NCBI GenBank assembly: GCA_015485455.1
Contig: WFTN01000449.1
Span: forward strand, 1-28,884
Direction of reading: 5' to 3'
DNA from: Planctomycetota bacterium
Lineage (GTDB): Bacteria; Planctomycetota; GCA-002687715; DRQF01
Length of the DNA stretch: 28,884 bases
Shown here: positions 14,734-22,511 of the stretch, one piece after another
Layout: every line of letters starts with the position of its first letter
How positions within the stretch are numbered: the stretch's first letter is position 1
The notes under the pieces: model-generated
What the model saw: the letters and a program-made list of their open reading frames with translations, nothing else
Told to the model about the DNA's origin: nothing
Databases searched by the model: none
Program-made: the position numbers and the translations under genes

Positions 14734-16422
14734 ATGAGAATGAAGAATTTTTTGAACCTGTCCGTCTGCATGTTGTTTCTCGTGCTTGGCGCCAGGACTC
14801 ATGCTCAGTTGACTTCCGTATTCTACAACGAAGCCGTAGCAGATCATCACTTCAATCATTCCAACGTGAGTGCCGCTGGTGATGTGAATGGTGACGGCAT
14901 TCCTGATTTTATGGTGGGTGAACCAGGAGATCTGTCGGGAGGACTACTCGGACCGATCCCAGTCATTGGCTTCGTGGAGGTGTTTTCTGGCGCTGATGGG
15001 TCTCTCCTCCACACTCTTGTTGGAGACACCTTAGGGGACCGATTCGGATTTTCAGTCAGCGAGGCTGGAGATGTCAACAATGACGGCTTTGACGACATTC
15101 TGGTGGGCATTCCCTACGATGGAACGAATGGCACAAAGGCTGTATCTGTGAAGGTATTTTCAGGTCTCGACGGCAGCGTCCTTTTCTTTATTCCTGCCAC
15201 GGCCCCGGGACGTACTTCGGGATGGTCAGTTGCAGGAATGGGTGACATCAATGGCGATGGGCACGATGATTTCGCTGTCGGTGAGCCTCAAAGAAGTTCC
15301 GCTTCCTCGTCCAACTCGCGTGTCCGAGTTTTCTCCGGTATCGATGGTTCTTTGATCCGTGTGCACCTTTCTCCTGCTTCCATCCTCAGTGGATCTAGCA
15401 TTGCGAATGCCGGTGATATAAACGGCGACGGAACCAATGACCTCATCGTTGGACAACCGAAATTCAATCCCACGAATTTTGGTGGTCGTGGACGAGCCCA
15501 AGTCTTTTCAGGAGCAAACGGCAGTTTGATTCATACGGTTCCTGGGACGTCTGCCAATAGCCGAGCAGGCAAGAGTGTGGATGGAATTGGTGATATCAAT
15601 GGTGACGGCTTCGGAGATTTCATCATCAACGAAGTGGGAGCACCGACACCAGATCCGAGTGCTTTCGGCATCGTTCGCATCTTTTCCGGGCAGGACAAGT
15701 CGGTTATCCACACCTTTGTCAATCAGATTCAGGTTTTAGAATTTGGTAGCCGAGTCGCCGGACTTGGTGACGCCGACGGTGATGGGATCGACGACTTTTG
15801 CATTACACAATCGGGGCTCAGTATCATTGGAGCTCCTTTGCGTCTTCCCGTCGTCAAAGTCTTCTCCGGGGCCAATCGGTCCCTCGTGGCAGAACTACCT
15901 GGGGAATTGACCACGCAGATTCAAAGTGTTGACAATATCGGCGACATCAATGGAGATGGCAAGAGCGACACGGTTGTCGGCTCCTTCTCTCCTTCATTCA
16001 ATGGCCCAAGTGGAAATATTCGTGTCTACTTGAATGATGTCAAACCGGTCAGCACTTACAGCTCAAACTCGGGCAATCCATCCGGATTGACCCTGACTTG
16101 GCAGCCAGAGCTTGGGAATGTCAATTTGCTGACGGGAGCTCTGCAATGCTCTGGTGCGACACCAGGAGGCTCGGGATTGGTTCTGGTAAGTTTGGCGAAA
16201 GCGGATATCCCTGTTTTCGGATTCGATCTCTTGGTGGCCATCGACCCGGTAAACTTGCTTCTCGTAGCAACTTTGAGTGCCGATGTGAACGGTGAATTCG
16301 CGGTTGCTGAGGTTTCCCGTCGAAACCCGATCATCGCTGGCACCCGAGTTAACGTCCAGTTCATCGAAATTGGCCCAACAATTCAGGCGTCCAATGGACT
16401 GCAGATCATCGCGATCCCTTAA
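14734..16422 (+). CDS. Secreted FG-GAP (integrin-alpha-like) repeat protein with C-terminal surface module
   Basis: This 562-aa protein has a signal peptide (MRMKNFLNLSVCMLFLVLGARTHA, cleavage before QLTS). It then has about seven FG-GAP repeats of roughly 60 residues, each with a Ca-binding-like core: GDVNGDGIPDFMVG, GDVNNDGFDDILVG, GDINGDGHDDFAVG, GDINGDGTNDLIVG, GDINGDGFGDFIIN, GDADGDGIDDFCI and GDINGDGKSDTVVG. The blades alternate with KVFSGLDGS-type strands, as in a seven-bladed propeller. Residues from about 437 to the end form a Gly-rich beta module ending ASNGLQIIAIP, similar to the N-terminal module of the 11669-13249 protein. An AGGAGG at 14705-14710 is 24 bp from the ATG, which is too far for an ideal ribosome binding site. 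The protein is probably cell-surface or extracellular and binds calcium. Confidence 0.9.
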   Translation: MRMKNFLNLSVCMLFLVLGARTHAQLTSVFYNEAVADHHFNHSNVSAAGDVNGDGIPDFMVGEPGDLSGGLLGPIPVIGFVEVFSGADGSLLHTLVGDTLGDRFGFSVSEAGDVNNDGFDDILVGIPYDGTNGTKAVSVKVFSGLDGSVLFFIPATAPGRTSGWSVAGMGDINGDGHDDFAVGEPQRSSASSSNSRVRVFSGIDGSLIRVHLSPASILSGSSIANAGDINGDGTNDLIVGQPKFNPTNFGGRGRAQVFSGANGSLIHTVPGTSANSRAGKSVDGIGDINGDGFGDFIINEVGAPTPDPSAFGIVRIFSGQDKSVIHTFVNQIQVLEFGSRVAGLGDADGDGIDDFCITQSGLSIIGAPLRLPVVKVFSGANRSLVAELPGELTTQIQSVDNIGDINGDGKSDTVVGSFSPSFNGPSGNIRVYLNDVKPVSTYSSNSGNPSGLTLTWQPELGNVNLLTGALQCSGATPGGSGLVLVSLAKADIPVFGFDLLVAIDPVNLLLVATLSADVNGEFAVAEVSRRNPIIAGTRVNVQFIEIGPTIQASNGLQIIAIP

Positions 16423-16446
16423 CGTCTTCTAAGAAAACCATTCGGG

Positions 16447-16476
16447 GAGGCAGCCTTCACTTACGAAGGCTGCCTC
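16447..16476. terminator. Perfect 12-bp hairpin between convergent genes
   Basis: GAGGCAGCCTTC pairs with GAAGGCTGCCTC around a six-base ACTTAC loop. It lies 24 bp after the FG-GAP stop and 68 bp after the end of the minus-strand MoeA fusion. No T run follows on the plus strand, and only a weak GGTTTTCT on the minus strand. It probably ends transcription from one or both sides. Confidence 0.65.
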
Positions 16477-16543
16477 ATGGGGCCAAGCAATAGATTCAGC
16501 GATCTCCGAGATTCAACGCCCTGACCTTGCCCCCAATACGGTG

Positions 16544-18529
16544 TCAGATGAGATGGTCATCGCACATCATCTTATCTGACGCTGTGCATAGTCCCATGCT
16601 TCTCAGGGCCTCCTTGCAGACTTCGTCGTTCAACAATCTTTCCAGAGCCAGGATGGCTTCGCTCTTCTTATTCTTGGCATCGACTATGAGGTCGAATCTT
16701 TCCGTTTGCACGAAGACGAAACCAAGTCCTTGGTCTTTGGCTAGGATGTCGAGAGTCATGCCCCAATCTCCGCGACCTTGACGAACTCCGGCGGCAACGC
16801 CGTGGTGGCTCTTTGATTCGCTGTGAAAACCTGGGGGTTCATGCCCCTGGAGCAATCGGTCAATGAGGACCCGTGTCCCGCTCCCGACGTTACGGTTCAC
16901 CATGCGAAGATCAGGGTTACTCAAGATTTCTTCGGTGATCTCCGCCAACGTTTTGCCTTCAAAGCGGGCATCACCCAAGCGAAAAACGATACCTTGCCTT
17001 CTTCCATATCCCCCCAATATCTGAGCGCCCTCGGGGAGAAAATCAACGTTGTAAAGCCCTGTCTCACCGTTCAATAAGTGAGAGCCACAAACATCACCTT
17101 CCCCCCGGCTGCGGGCACGCAATCCGGCCAGGGAACCCACCAAGACATTCTTCACGCGAAAACCCATCCGGGCCAAACGGCCCAGAAGATAGTCCATGCC
17201 AACACAATGACTGCCAATGGCTACCAAGTCCGCAGGCTTAGGACTTGCGCCAATGAGTTGAACGATCAGGTCTTCCCCTTCATCCACCCGTTCTTGGTGC
17301 TTGGGAATGCGAATGAAACCATCCGCTCGAGAAAACGTCGAGACACTTCCAGAACCGGCACCCAAGGGATAGGCACTAAGACCATCCTGACCACGGACCA
17401 AATCCACTAACAGGAATTCAGTCCGCCCAGCCACGGACCTCATTGTCATAGGCAATCGAGCTTGAACGACCCTCTGTTCATCGCCAGAACGCCCCGTCAA
17501 GCGAAACAAGATGGGCGTTATGAATTCGTGGAAAGTAAAAATGGCTGACGTGGGAAACCCAGGAAGAATAGCGACAGGCTTGGAGGCTATTTGCGCTACA
17601 CAAATTGGCTTTCCGGGTTTCAGAGCCACACCATGAACAATCACACCCTGAGAATCGGGAAGTTCCTCGCCAAGCTTGTTTATGACGGCGTGATTGAGGT
17701 CGCCTTTACCTTTTGATGTCCCACCTGAAAGAATCACCAAGTCAACAGGAGAATCGGCAGCGAAAAGAGGTCGAAGTTTCTCTTCGAGGATCACCACGTC
17801 ATCGGGGCAAATACCCAAGAAAAGCGGTTCTCCTCCCAGCTCACGGACAGCGTCGCAAATGACGCGGCTATTGGAATCATAGATTTCGCCCACCTTCAAA
17901 GACGTTCCCGGTGCCTTCACCTCATCGCCAGTAGACAACACTGCAACTTGGGGTAGGCGCCAAACTTCAACTTCGTCCACTCCCACCGCAGCCAAGAGCG
18001 CCGTCTCCCGCGAGCCTAACTTGGTCCCGGCATAGAGGACAATCTCCCCCCGCCCTATGTCAGAGCCAGCACCGGTCACATTGCTTCCGGGGGTCAGGGC
18101 ACGAAAGACGTCAATCGTGCTCTTCTCGGCACCAGGGGCACTGTCTTCCACCATCAAGACCGCATCGGCTCCCCGTGGCAGCACCCCCCCCGTCGCAATC
18201 GGAATAGCGCAGTGGCGGCGCAAGACTTGGGGGGATTCTTCGTCGACCTGACCGGCGGAAATGGCATCTTCTTCTTGGACAGTGAGTTGCTTGGGCTCCC
18301 TTTCTTCCGCTCCATAGCTGTCCATCGCGCGTATAGCAAAACCGTCCATGTTGCTGCGATCAAACCCCGGAACATCCACTTGGGCGCAGACGTCATTCGC
18401 CAAGGTCCGGCCCCATGACTGATGAAGCAAACAAGATTCGGAAGTGGGTGCCAAATGTCCAAAGGCCAAATCCAAGAGTTCGTGGGCTTTCGTATCGTCC
18501 ACAACGTTGAGGAATTGCTTCTGTTTCAT
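16544..18529 (-). CDS. moeA: MoeA molybdopterin molybdotransferase fused to a C-terminal PBP-like domain
   Basis: From ATG 18529 the protein has 661 residues. Residues 1-430 are a complete MoeA: VPGFDRSNMDGFAI at 53-66, VLPRGADAVLMVED at 116-129, STGDEV at 199-204, SGGTSKGKGD at 268-277, and KPGKP at 304-308 followed by LPGFPTSA. MoeA inserts molybdate or tungstate into adenylated molybdopterin. Residues 434-650 form a type-2 periplasmic-binding-protein-like domain (YLLGRLARMGFRV, then GLRARSRGEGDVCGSHLL and NVGSGTRVLIDRLL), which may sense or bind the metal oxyanion. The domain is cytoplasmic, with no signal peptide. The frame stays open to 18682, but earlier starts overlap the preceding gene; ATG 18568 (20-bp overlap) is the alternative. 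It is probably co-transcribed with the MoaD-MoeA gene. Confidence 0.88.
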   Translation of the reverse strand: MKQKQFLNVVDDTKAHELLDLAFGHLAPTSESCLLHQSWGRTLANDVCAQVDVPGFDRSNMDGFAIRAMDSYGAEEREPKQLTVQEEDAISAGQVDEESPQVLRRHCAIPIATGGVLPRGADAVLMVEDSAPGAEKSTIDVFRALTPGSNVTGAGSDIGRGEIVLYAGTKLGSRETALLAAVGVDEVEVWRLPQVAVLSTGDEVKAPGTSLKVGEIYDSNSRVICDAVRELGGEPLFLGICPDDVVILEEKLRPLFAADSPVDLVILSGGTSKGKGDLNHAVINKLGEELPDSQGVIVHGVALKPGKPICVAQIASKPVAILPGFPTSAIFTFHEFITPILFRLTGRSGDEQRVVQARLPMTMRSVAGRTEFLLVDLVRGQDGLSAYPLGAGSGSVSTFSRADGFIRIPKHQERVDEGEDLIVQLIGASPKPADLVAIGSHCVGMDYLLGRLARMGFRVKNVLVGSLAGLRARSRGEGDVCGSHLLNGETGLYNVDFLPEGAQILGGYGRRQGIVFRLGDARFEGKTLAEITEEILSNPDLRMVNRNVGSGTRVLIDRLLQGHEPPGFHSESKSHHGVAAGVRQGRGDWGMTLDILAKDQGLGFVFVQTERFDLIVDAKNKKSEAILALERLLNDEVCKEALRSMGLCTASDKMMCDDHLI

Positions 18530-18548
18530 CGGATTCGTCTCATTGGAA

Positions 18549-20054
18549 TCAAGCTCTGAACCGGTCATAGAGATAGACAACAACCTTCTGTCCTTCGTCA
18601 GCACCCTCTGAATCTTCAGAAACCAAGACAAAACCATCCGCTTGAGTTGTTGATGACAACAAGGAGGCCCCAGACAAAGCAATGGGCGCTACAAGTCCCT
18701 CGGAATCAACAGCCACCCGCACATAGTCATGGCGTCCAATCTGAGAAGAAATTCGACGGCTCAAAACCAGAGACTTGGATTCATAAGGCCAACCTGAGTC
18801 TCGACCCGACAAAGCCCGAAGCGCAGGACCGGCGAAATGGTCATAGGCGCAAAGGCAAGAGACAGGATTACCAGGGAGAAGGAAAATAGGAAGGCCACCA
18901 ATGACTCCCAAACCAGTGGGAGCGCTGGGTCGCATCGCCACGCCGTGGATTGGCAAGCTGCCCAGCTCAGCAACCAGAAGAGGAAGGAAGTCCTCTCGGC
19001 CGACGGATGAGCCCCCGGCACAAAGCAAAACATCGCAGGACAACGACGACAGGAATGCCCGAATCTCGTCTGGATCATCAGGCAAGCGGTGAAGCCCTTC
19101 GAGAACTCCTCCGTCCCGGTCGACCAAAGCAGCCAGCATAGGAGAATTACTGTCCACGATGAAGCCTGGTCGTGGAGTCTCACCTGGAGCCAAGAGTTCG
19201 TTACCCGTCACCAGGATGGAGACCCGCGGTTGAGAAAACACTCTCGCTTCCCCTTGCCCGATACTCGCCAATAGCCCAACATCCTGGGGCCTCAAACGCC
19301 GTCCTTTTCTAAGCACTTCTTGCCCTTGAGCAATGTCTTCTGCCCGCTTGCCAACGTTCTTCTTTGGGCTGACATCACCATAGGCCTCCAAGATATTGCC
19401 CTTGGCCTGACAATCTTCAGCCATGAGCACGGCATTGGCCCCAGGAGGCATGGGTGCCCCCGTCATGATGCGGCAGGCCTGCCCTCGTTGGACTTGGGGC
19501 AAGTCTTGGCAACCAGGCATGGAGTCACCGCAGATCGTCAGAGTGATAGGAGCATAAGGCGTGGCACCAAAAGTGTCTTCCGCGACCACCGCAAAACCGT
19601 CCATGGCCGAGCGATCAAAGGGCGGCACATCCACGGTACTTGTAACGCTACTCCCCAAGACACGCCCGGCCAATGCGCTCAATGGAGCCCTCTCAAACTG
19701 AGGTGTCACAGAATCCAGGGCCCAATCCATGGCATGTGCCACAGAGCTGCGATCGTGAAACCCCTTCATGCGGACATCACTCCCCCCTTCCACGGCGGGA
19801 ATGATGTCGATCTCATCGTCTTCAGCAAGAGCAATATCCCGCCAAGCGTCGCGGGGGACCTCATCATCGCCCACCATGATGATGAGATAGGGATGAATCT
19901 CGTCATTCTCGTTGATGGTGCGAATCCTGAATGCAGGGAGCGCTTGGAACAAATCATCCAAAGCCTCACCGACAGTCGTTCCAGAAACGATCACCGAGGG
20001 CTCGTTGTTTGAATAGCGTCGCAGAGGAGTTGGAATGTGAATTCTGATTGTCAT
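18549..20054 (-). CDS. MoaD (ubiquitin-like sulfur carrier) fused to MoeA molybdotransferase
   Basis: This 501-aa protein opens with a MoaD/ThiS-like beta-grasp domain (residues 1-91: MTIRIHIPTPLRRY, then GTTVGEALDDLF and LAEDDEIDIIPAVEGG). In free MoaD the final Gly-Gly is the C-terminus and is adenylated and thiocarboxylated to feed sulfur to molybdopterin synthase. Here Gly90-Gly91 continue straight into SDVRMKGFHD and a complete MoeA (VPPFDRSAMDGFAV at 143-156, PPGANAVLMAEDC, VTGNEL, LLPGNPVSCLCAYD). The usual KPGKP motif is replaced by MRPSAPTGLG. The Gly-Gly codons are a GGGGGG run (19782-19787). GGGGAG stands 10 bases before an in-frame ATG (19769, Met96), so free MoeA could also be initiated internally. 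The second MoeA gene follows on the same strand within about 20 bp. Confidence 0.88.
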   Translation of the reverse strand: MTIRIHIPTPLRRYSNNEPSVIVSGTTVGEALDDLFQALPAFRIRTINENDEIHPYLIIMVGDDEVPRDAWRDIALAEDDEIDIIPAVEGGSDVRMKGFHDRSSVAHAMDWALDSVTPQFERAPLSALAGRVLGSSVTSTVDVPPFDRSAMDGFAVVAEDTFGATPYAPITLTICGDSMPGCQDLPQVQRGQACRIMTGAPMPPGANAVLMAEDCQAKGNILEAYGDVSPKKNVGKRAEDIAQGQEVLRKGRRLRPQDVGLLASIGQGEARVFSQPRVSILVTGNELLAPGETPRPGFIVDSNSPMLAALVDRDGGVLEGLHRLPDDPDEIRAFLSSLSCDVLLCAGGSSVGREDFLPLLVAELGSLPIHGVAMRPSAPTGLGVIGGLPIFLLPGNPVSCLCAYDHFAGPALRALSGRDSGWPYESKSLVLSRRISSQIGRHDYVRVAVDSEGLVAPIALSGASLLSSTTQADGFVLVSEDSEGADEGQKVVVYLYDRFRA

Positions 20055-20408
20055 GAGCTATCTTCGCGGCCCACAACCTATTCAGATCATGAGCGCTTTT
20101 TGTCTTTCCTGTCACCCTTCGCTGCGGGACTATCCTTCCATAGCCGCACAATACCTGTGGCCTAAATGATGAGCGAAGGATCCCACTCATCATACGATAA
20201 GTCCGGTTGCATCTCAGGCCAATGGCATCTCTGACATCAATTTCCAGAAAATCAACCTAACGTGGATGGATTCAAAGACGAAGAACGCGGTCAGCTATCC
20301 ACTGAAAAATGGCCGGCACGGGTGAGGTGCCGACCATTCTCTGTTGCAAGTCGGTATCTGCTTGGCCAAGTGCCAAAACAGCGATCACGTTCTCATGCGT
20401 GAGCCGAA
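20055..20408. other. Intergenic region upstream of the MoaD-MoeA gene, about 350 bp
   Basis: No gene is seen. It contains the terminator of the lipoprotein gene (20305-20338) and should contain the promoter of the moaD-moeA/moeA pair. I looked for a long conserved-looking structure such as a Moco riboswitch and do not recognise one by eye. Confidence 0.45.
20305..20338 (-). terminator. Rho-independent terminator after the lipoprotein gene
   Basis: On the minus strand a 12-bp stem with one mismatch (AATGGTCGGCAC against GTGCCGGCCATT, seven-base loop, 20308-20338) runs into TTTTT at 20305-20309. It begins about 70 bp after the stop of the 20409-22301 gene. Confidence 0.75.
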
Positions 20409-22301
20409 TCAAGGGCAGTCCAGACGCCCCAAGAACAAGATGGAATCAGCGATGTCGGTGTCCCCCATATTGGCATTGTAGTTGACGCCTGGCCCCACAG
20501 TCCCTTCCCCAGTTGGGAATGCCACGATGGAATCGCTGAGGAGAATAGGGAAGGCACTGGTGGCCGCATTCGTTTCGATGCTTCCTAAAACCCGTGTCCC
20601 AATGAGAGAGCCATCCGCCTTGTTGATTTGGGCGGTCAGCAAAACATGGTCATCAAAATCACCATCATTGTTGGCATCGCCGAAAGCAATGCTTGAGTTT
20701 TCTGGTGCAAAAGAAAGGTAGCGAACAGATGTGCCGCAGTCTTGCAAAACTGTATTGCCACTGGATCCGACTTGGGTAGGTGCGTTGGAAACGACACCGG
20801 CAGTAATCGAAAAGAAGTAAGCAATCTCATCCCCTGTGTCCCCATCGTTGTTGAGGTCACTCGAACCATTAGCAGATTCATTGGCAATGACGGTCAAGAA
20901 GTCGAAGGCCACATCAGAACAAAGACCTTCATTCCCAGCGAAATTCAGATTGGTGGGCACCGTCACGCCCCCCACTGTGTTCACATGGAAGAAGACCGTG
21001 TCCTGGAAATCGACATCACCGAGGGCACCATTATAATTGGTTCCATTCGGTCCTTGAGCAGCCTCGTCCGCCAGAATCAAGATGGACTCACCACAGACCA
21101 AGGGAAATCCGCTTGTGCCATCGTCTTGAGCAATGCCCACGTTGTGAATCACGGCAGGGTTCGCCAGGTCCAGCCAGAAGGGGACGACGTCTGAGGTGTC
21201 ACCATCTGCATTAAAGTCGGTGCCATTATCGGCGTTCTCTGTTTCTGATACAGAGAAAACCAAACGTGTTGCTGATCCAGAATAGCGCAGAGATTCTACA
21301 GCAATCCCTCCTCCAGGTATTGTCTCCGTCATGGTGTTGACATCAAAGACAGCACAAATGGAATCCTGAGCGTCAAAGTCGCTGGTCAACCCAGACGAGT
21401 TGAACGAGACCGCGCCGCTGTTTGCTTCGTCGATGCTAAAAGCAAGAACAGGCATAGCGGCACTCCCGTAGATGCCATAAGAAGCGGGCACGATGGCTCG
21501 GGGCAATCCTGTGATCATCGCCATAGACGGATTAACCAAGTACAAGAGGGTATCACCACTGTCGCCATCGCTATTCAAATCGGCCGCTGCCCCCCCCATT
21601 CCTGTCTCCTGGGATGCCTCGCTGGCAGCAAAGATGAAGAAGTCAAATCGTGTTCTAAAATTGAAGTCAACGGTGGCCAGGCCTGTGTTAAACAACGTCA
21701 TTGACGACGTGTCAAAGGAGTGAACAACAAAATCGTTCAGGTTTACATCGCCATTGAGATCTGCTCCTTGGTTGATCTCATTCGTGGCGAAAACGAAAAG
21801 GTTTCCTGACCCTATTAGGGGAGAATTCTCGTCGATGCTCATCCCCGTATTGAAGGGATTCGCTGGAGAAACGGGCAACGACGGATCAAAGACCACAACA
21901 ACGCGATCTCCCATGTCACCATCCCCATTCATGTCCACACCACCTTGGGAGGCTTCAGAGACACCCCAAGCGATATGAGTATCGTTCGTCGCCACACCAA
22001 CGGTAGCGGCGACACCCAAGTTCGTCCGAGTGCCGGTGATGGAGTCGATCATGAACATGACATTGTCAGCAAAATCACCGTCTCCATTCAAATCGGTGCC
22101 ACCTTGCTCCAGCTCGCTCACCATGGCGAAGGCCAAGGTCCCCATGCCCACCACACCTCCGGTGTAATTAGAAGCGATAGCAAGTTGGGAATTGAGCACG
22201 GAAGCTCCATTATCAGGGCTCCCACCACTGCCGCCTCCACAGGCTTGCAGAAGAAGAATTGGTGCAACAATAAGAAGTTGTCTGAGTTTTCGCGTGATCA
22301 T
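20409..22301 (-). CDS. Lipoprotein with about ten acidic DxNxDGDxxD repeats
   Basis: This 630-aa protein has a type-II signal peptide with lipobox LLQAC (MITRKLRQLLIVAPILLLQAC), so it should be acylated at Cys21 and membrane-anchored. The anchor is followed by a flexible GGGSGGSPDNG. The body repeats a unit of about 55-60 residues. Each unit carries SE.x.QGG-type residues, then an acidic loop, then a hydrophobic strand: DLNGDGDFADNVMFM, DMNGDGDMGDRVVVV, DLNGDVNLNDFVVHS, DLNSDGDSGDTLLYL, DFNADGDTSDVVPFW, DLNNDGDTGDEIAYF, DANNDGDFDDHVLLT and degenerate copies including the last, NYNANMGDTDIADSI. The loops resemble dockerin or EF-hand calcium sites, and the repeat number suits a propeller. The exact family is not recognised. 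GAGG eight bases before the ATG supports the start. Confidence 0.82.
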   Translation of the reverse strand: MITRKLRQLLIVAPILLLQACGGGSGGSPDNGASVLNSQLAIASNYTGGVVGMGTLAFAMVSELEQGGTDLNGDGDFADNVMFMIDSITGTRTNLGVAATVGVATNDTHIAWGVSEASQGGVDMNGDGDMGDRVVVVFDPSLPVSPANPFNTGMSIDENSPLIGSGNLFVFATNEINQGADLNGDVNLNDFVVHSFDTSSMTLFNTGLATVDFNFRTRFDFFIFAASEASQETGMGGAAADLNSDGDSGDTLLYLVNPSMAMITGLPRAIVPASYGIYGSAAMPVLAFSIDEANSGAVSFNSSGLTSDFDAQDSICAVFDVNTMTETIPGGGIAVESLRYSGSATRLVFSVSETENADNGTDFNADGDTSDVVPFWLDLANPAVIHNVGIAQDDGTSGFPLVCGESILILADEAAQGPNGTNYNGALGDVDFQDTVFFHVNTVGGVTVPTNLNFAGNEGLCSDVAFDFLTVIANESANGSSDLNNDGDTGDEIAYFFSITAGVVSNAPTQVGSSGNTVLQDCGTSVRYLSFAPENSSIAFGDANNDGDFDDHVLLTAQINKADGSLIGTRVLGSIETNAATSAFPILLSDSIVAFPTGEGTVGPGVNYNANMGDTDIADSILFLGRLDCP

Positions 22302-22511
22302 TTACCCGTCCTCAAATTTCGGCGGCGATTCTGTTCCTGAACCGGGTATCGACGTCCTAAGACTGGTGCTTGAATGGTTTTCCGAGGATTGCCGATCTCT
22401 CAATACCGGAGTGAGGATTCCATGTCACAAAAGACGGGATTGGAAGAAAACTTCTGGGATCTGTCCCCAAGAAGGAGAAATCCCTGAACACTCTCGGTAG
22501 TCTGAGACGAC

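Noticed and set aside
18530..18682. Longer start for the MoeA-PBP gene
   Set aside because: The extra residues overlap the coding end of the MoaD-MoeA gene in another frame and resemble no MoeA N-terminus. MKQKQFLNVVDD at 18529 fits the family.
19320..20012. 230-codon open frame on the plus strand
   Set aside because: It is fully antisense to the well-supported MoaD-MoeA gene, has no family features, and is His/Arg-rich like a shadow frame.
20055..20408. Possible Moco/tungsten cofactor riboswitch before the MoaD-MoeA gene
   Set aside because: The only strong hairpin there is the terminator of the lipoprotein gene, and no multi-stem aptamer-like arrangement could be recognised by eye.
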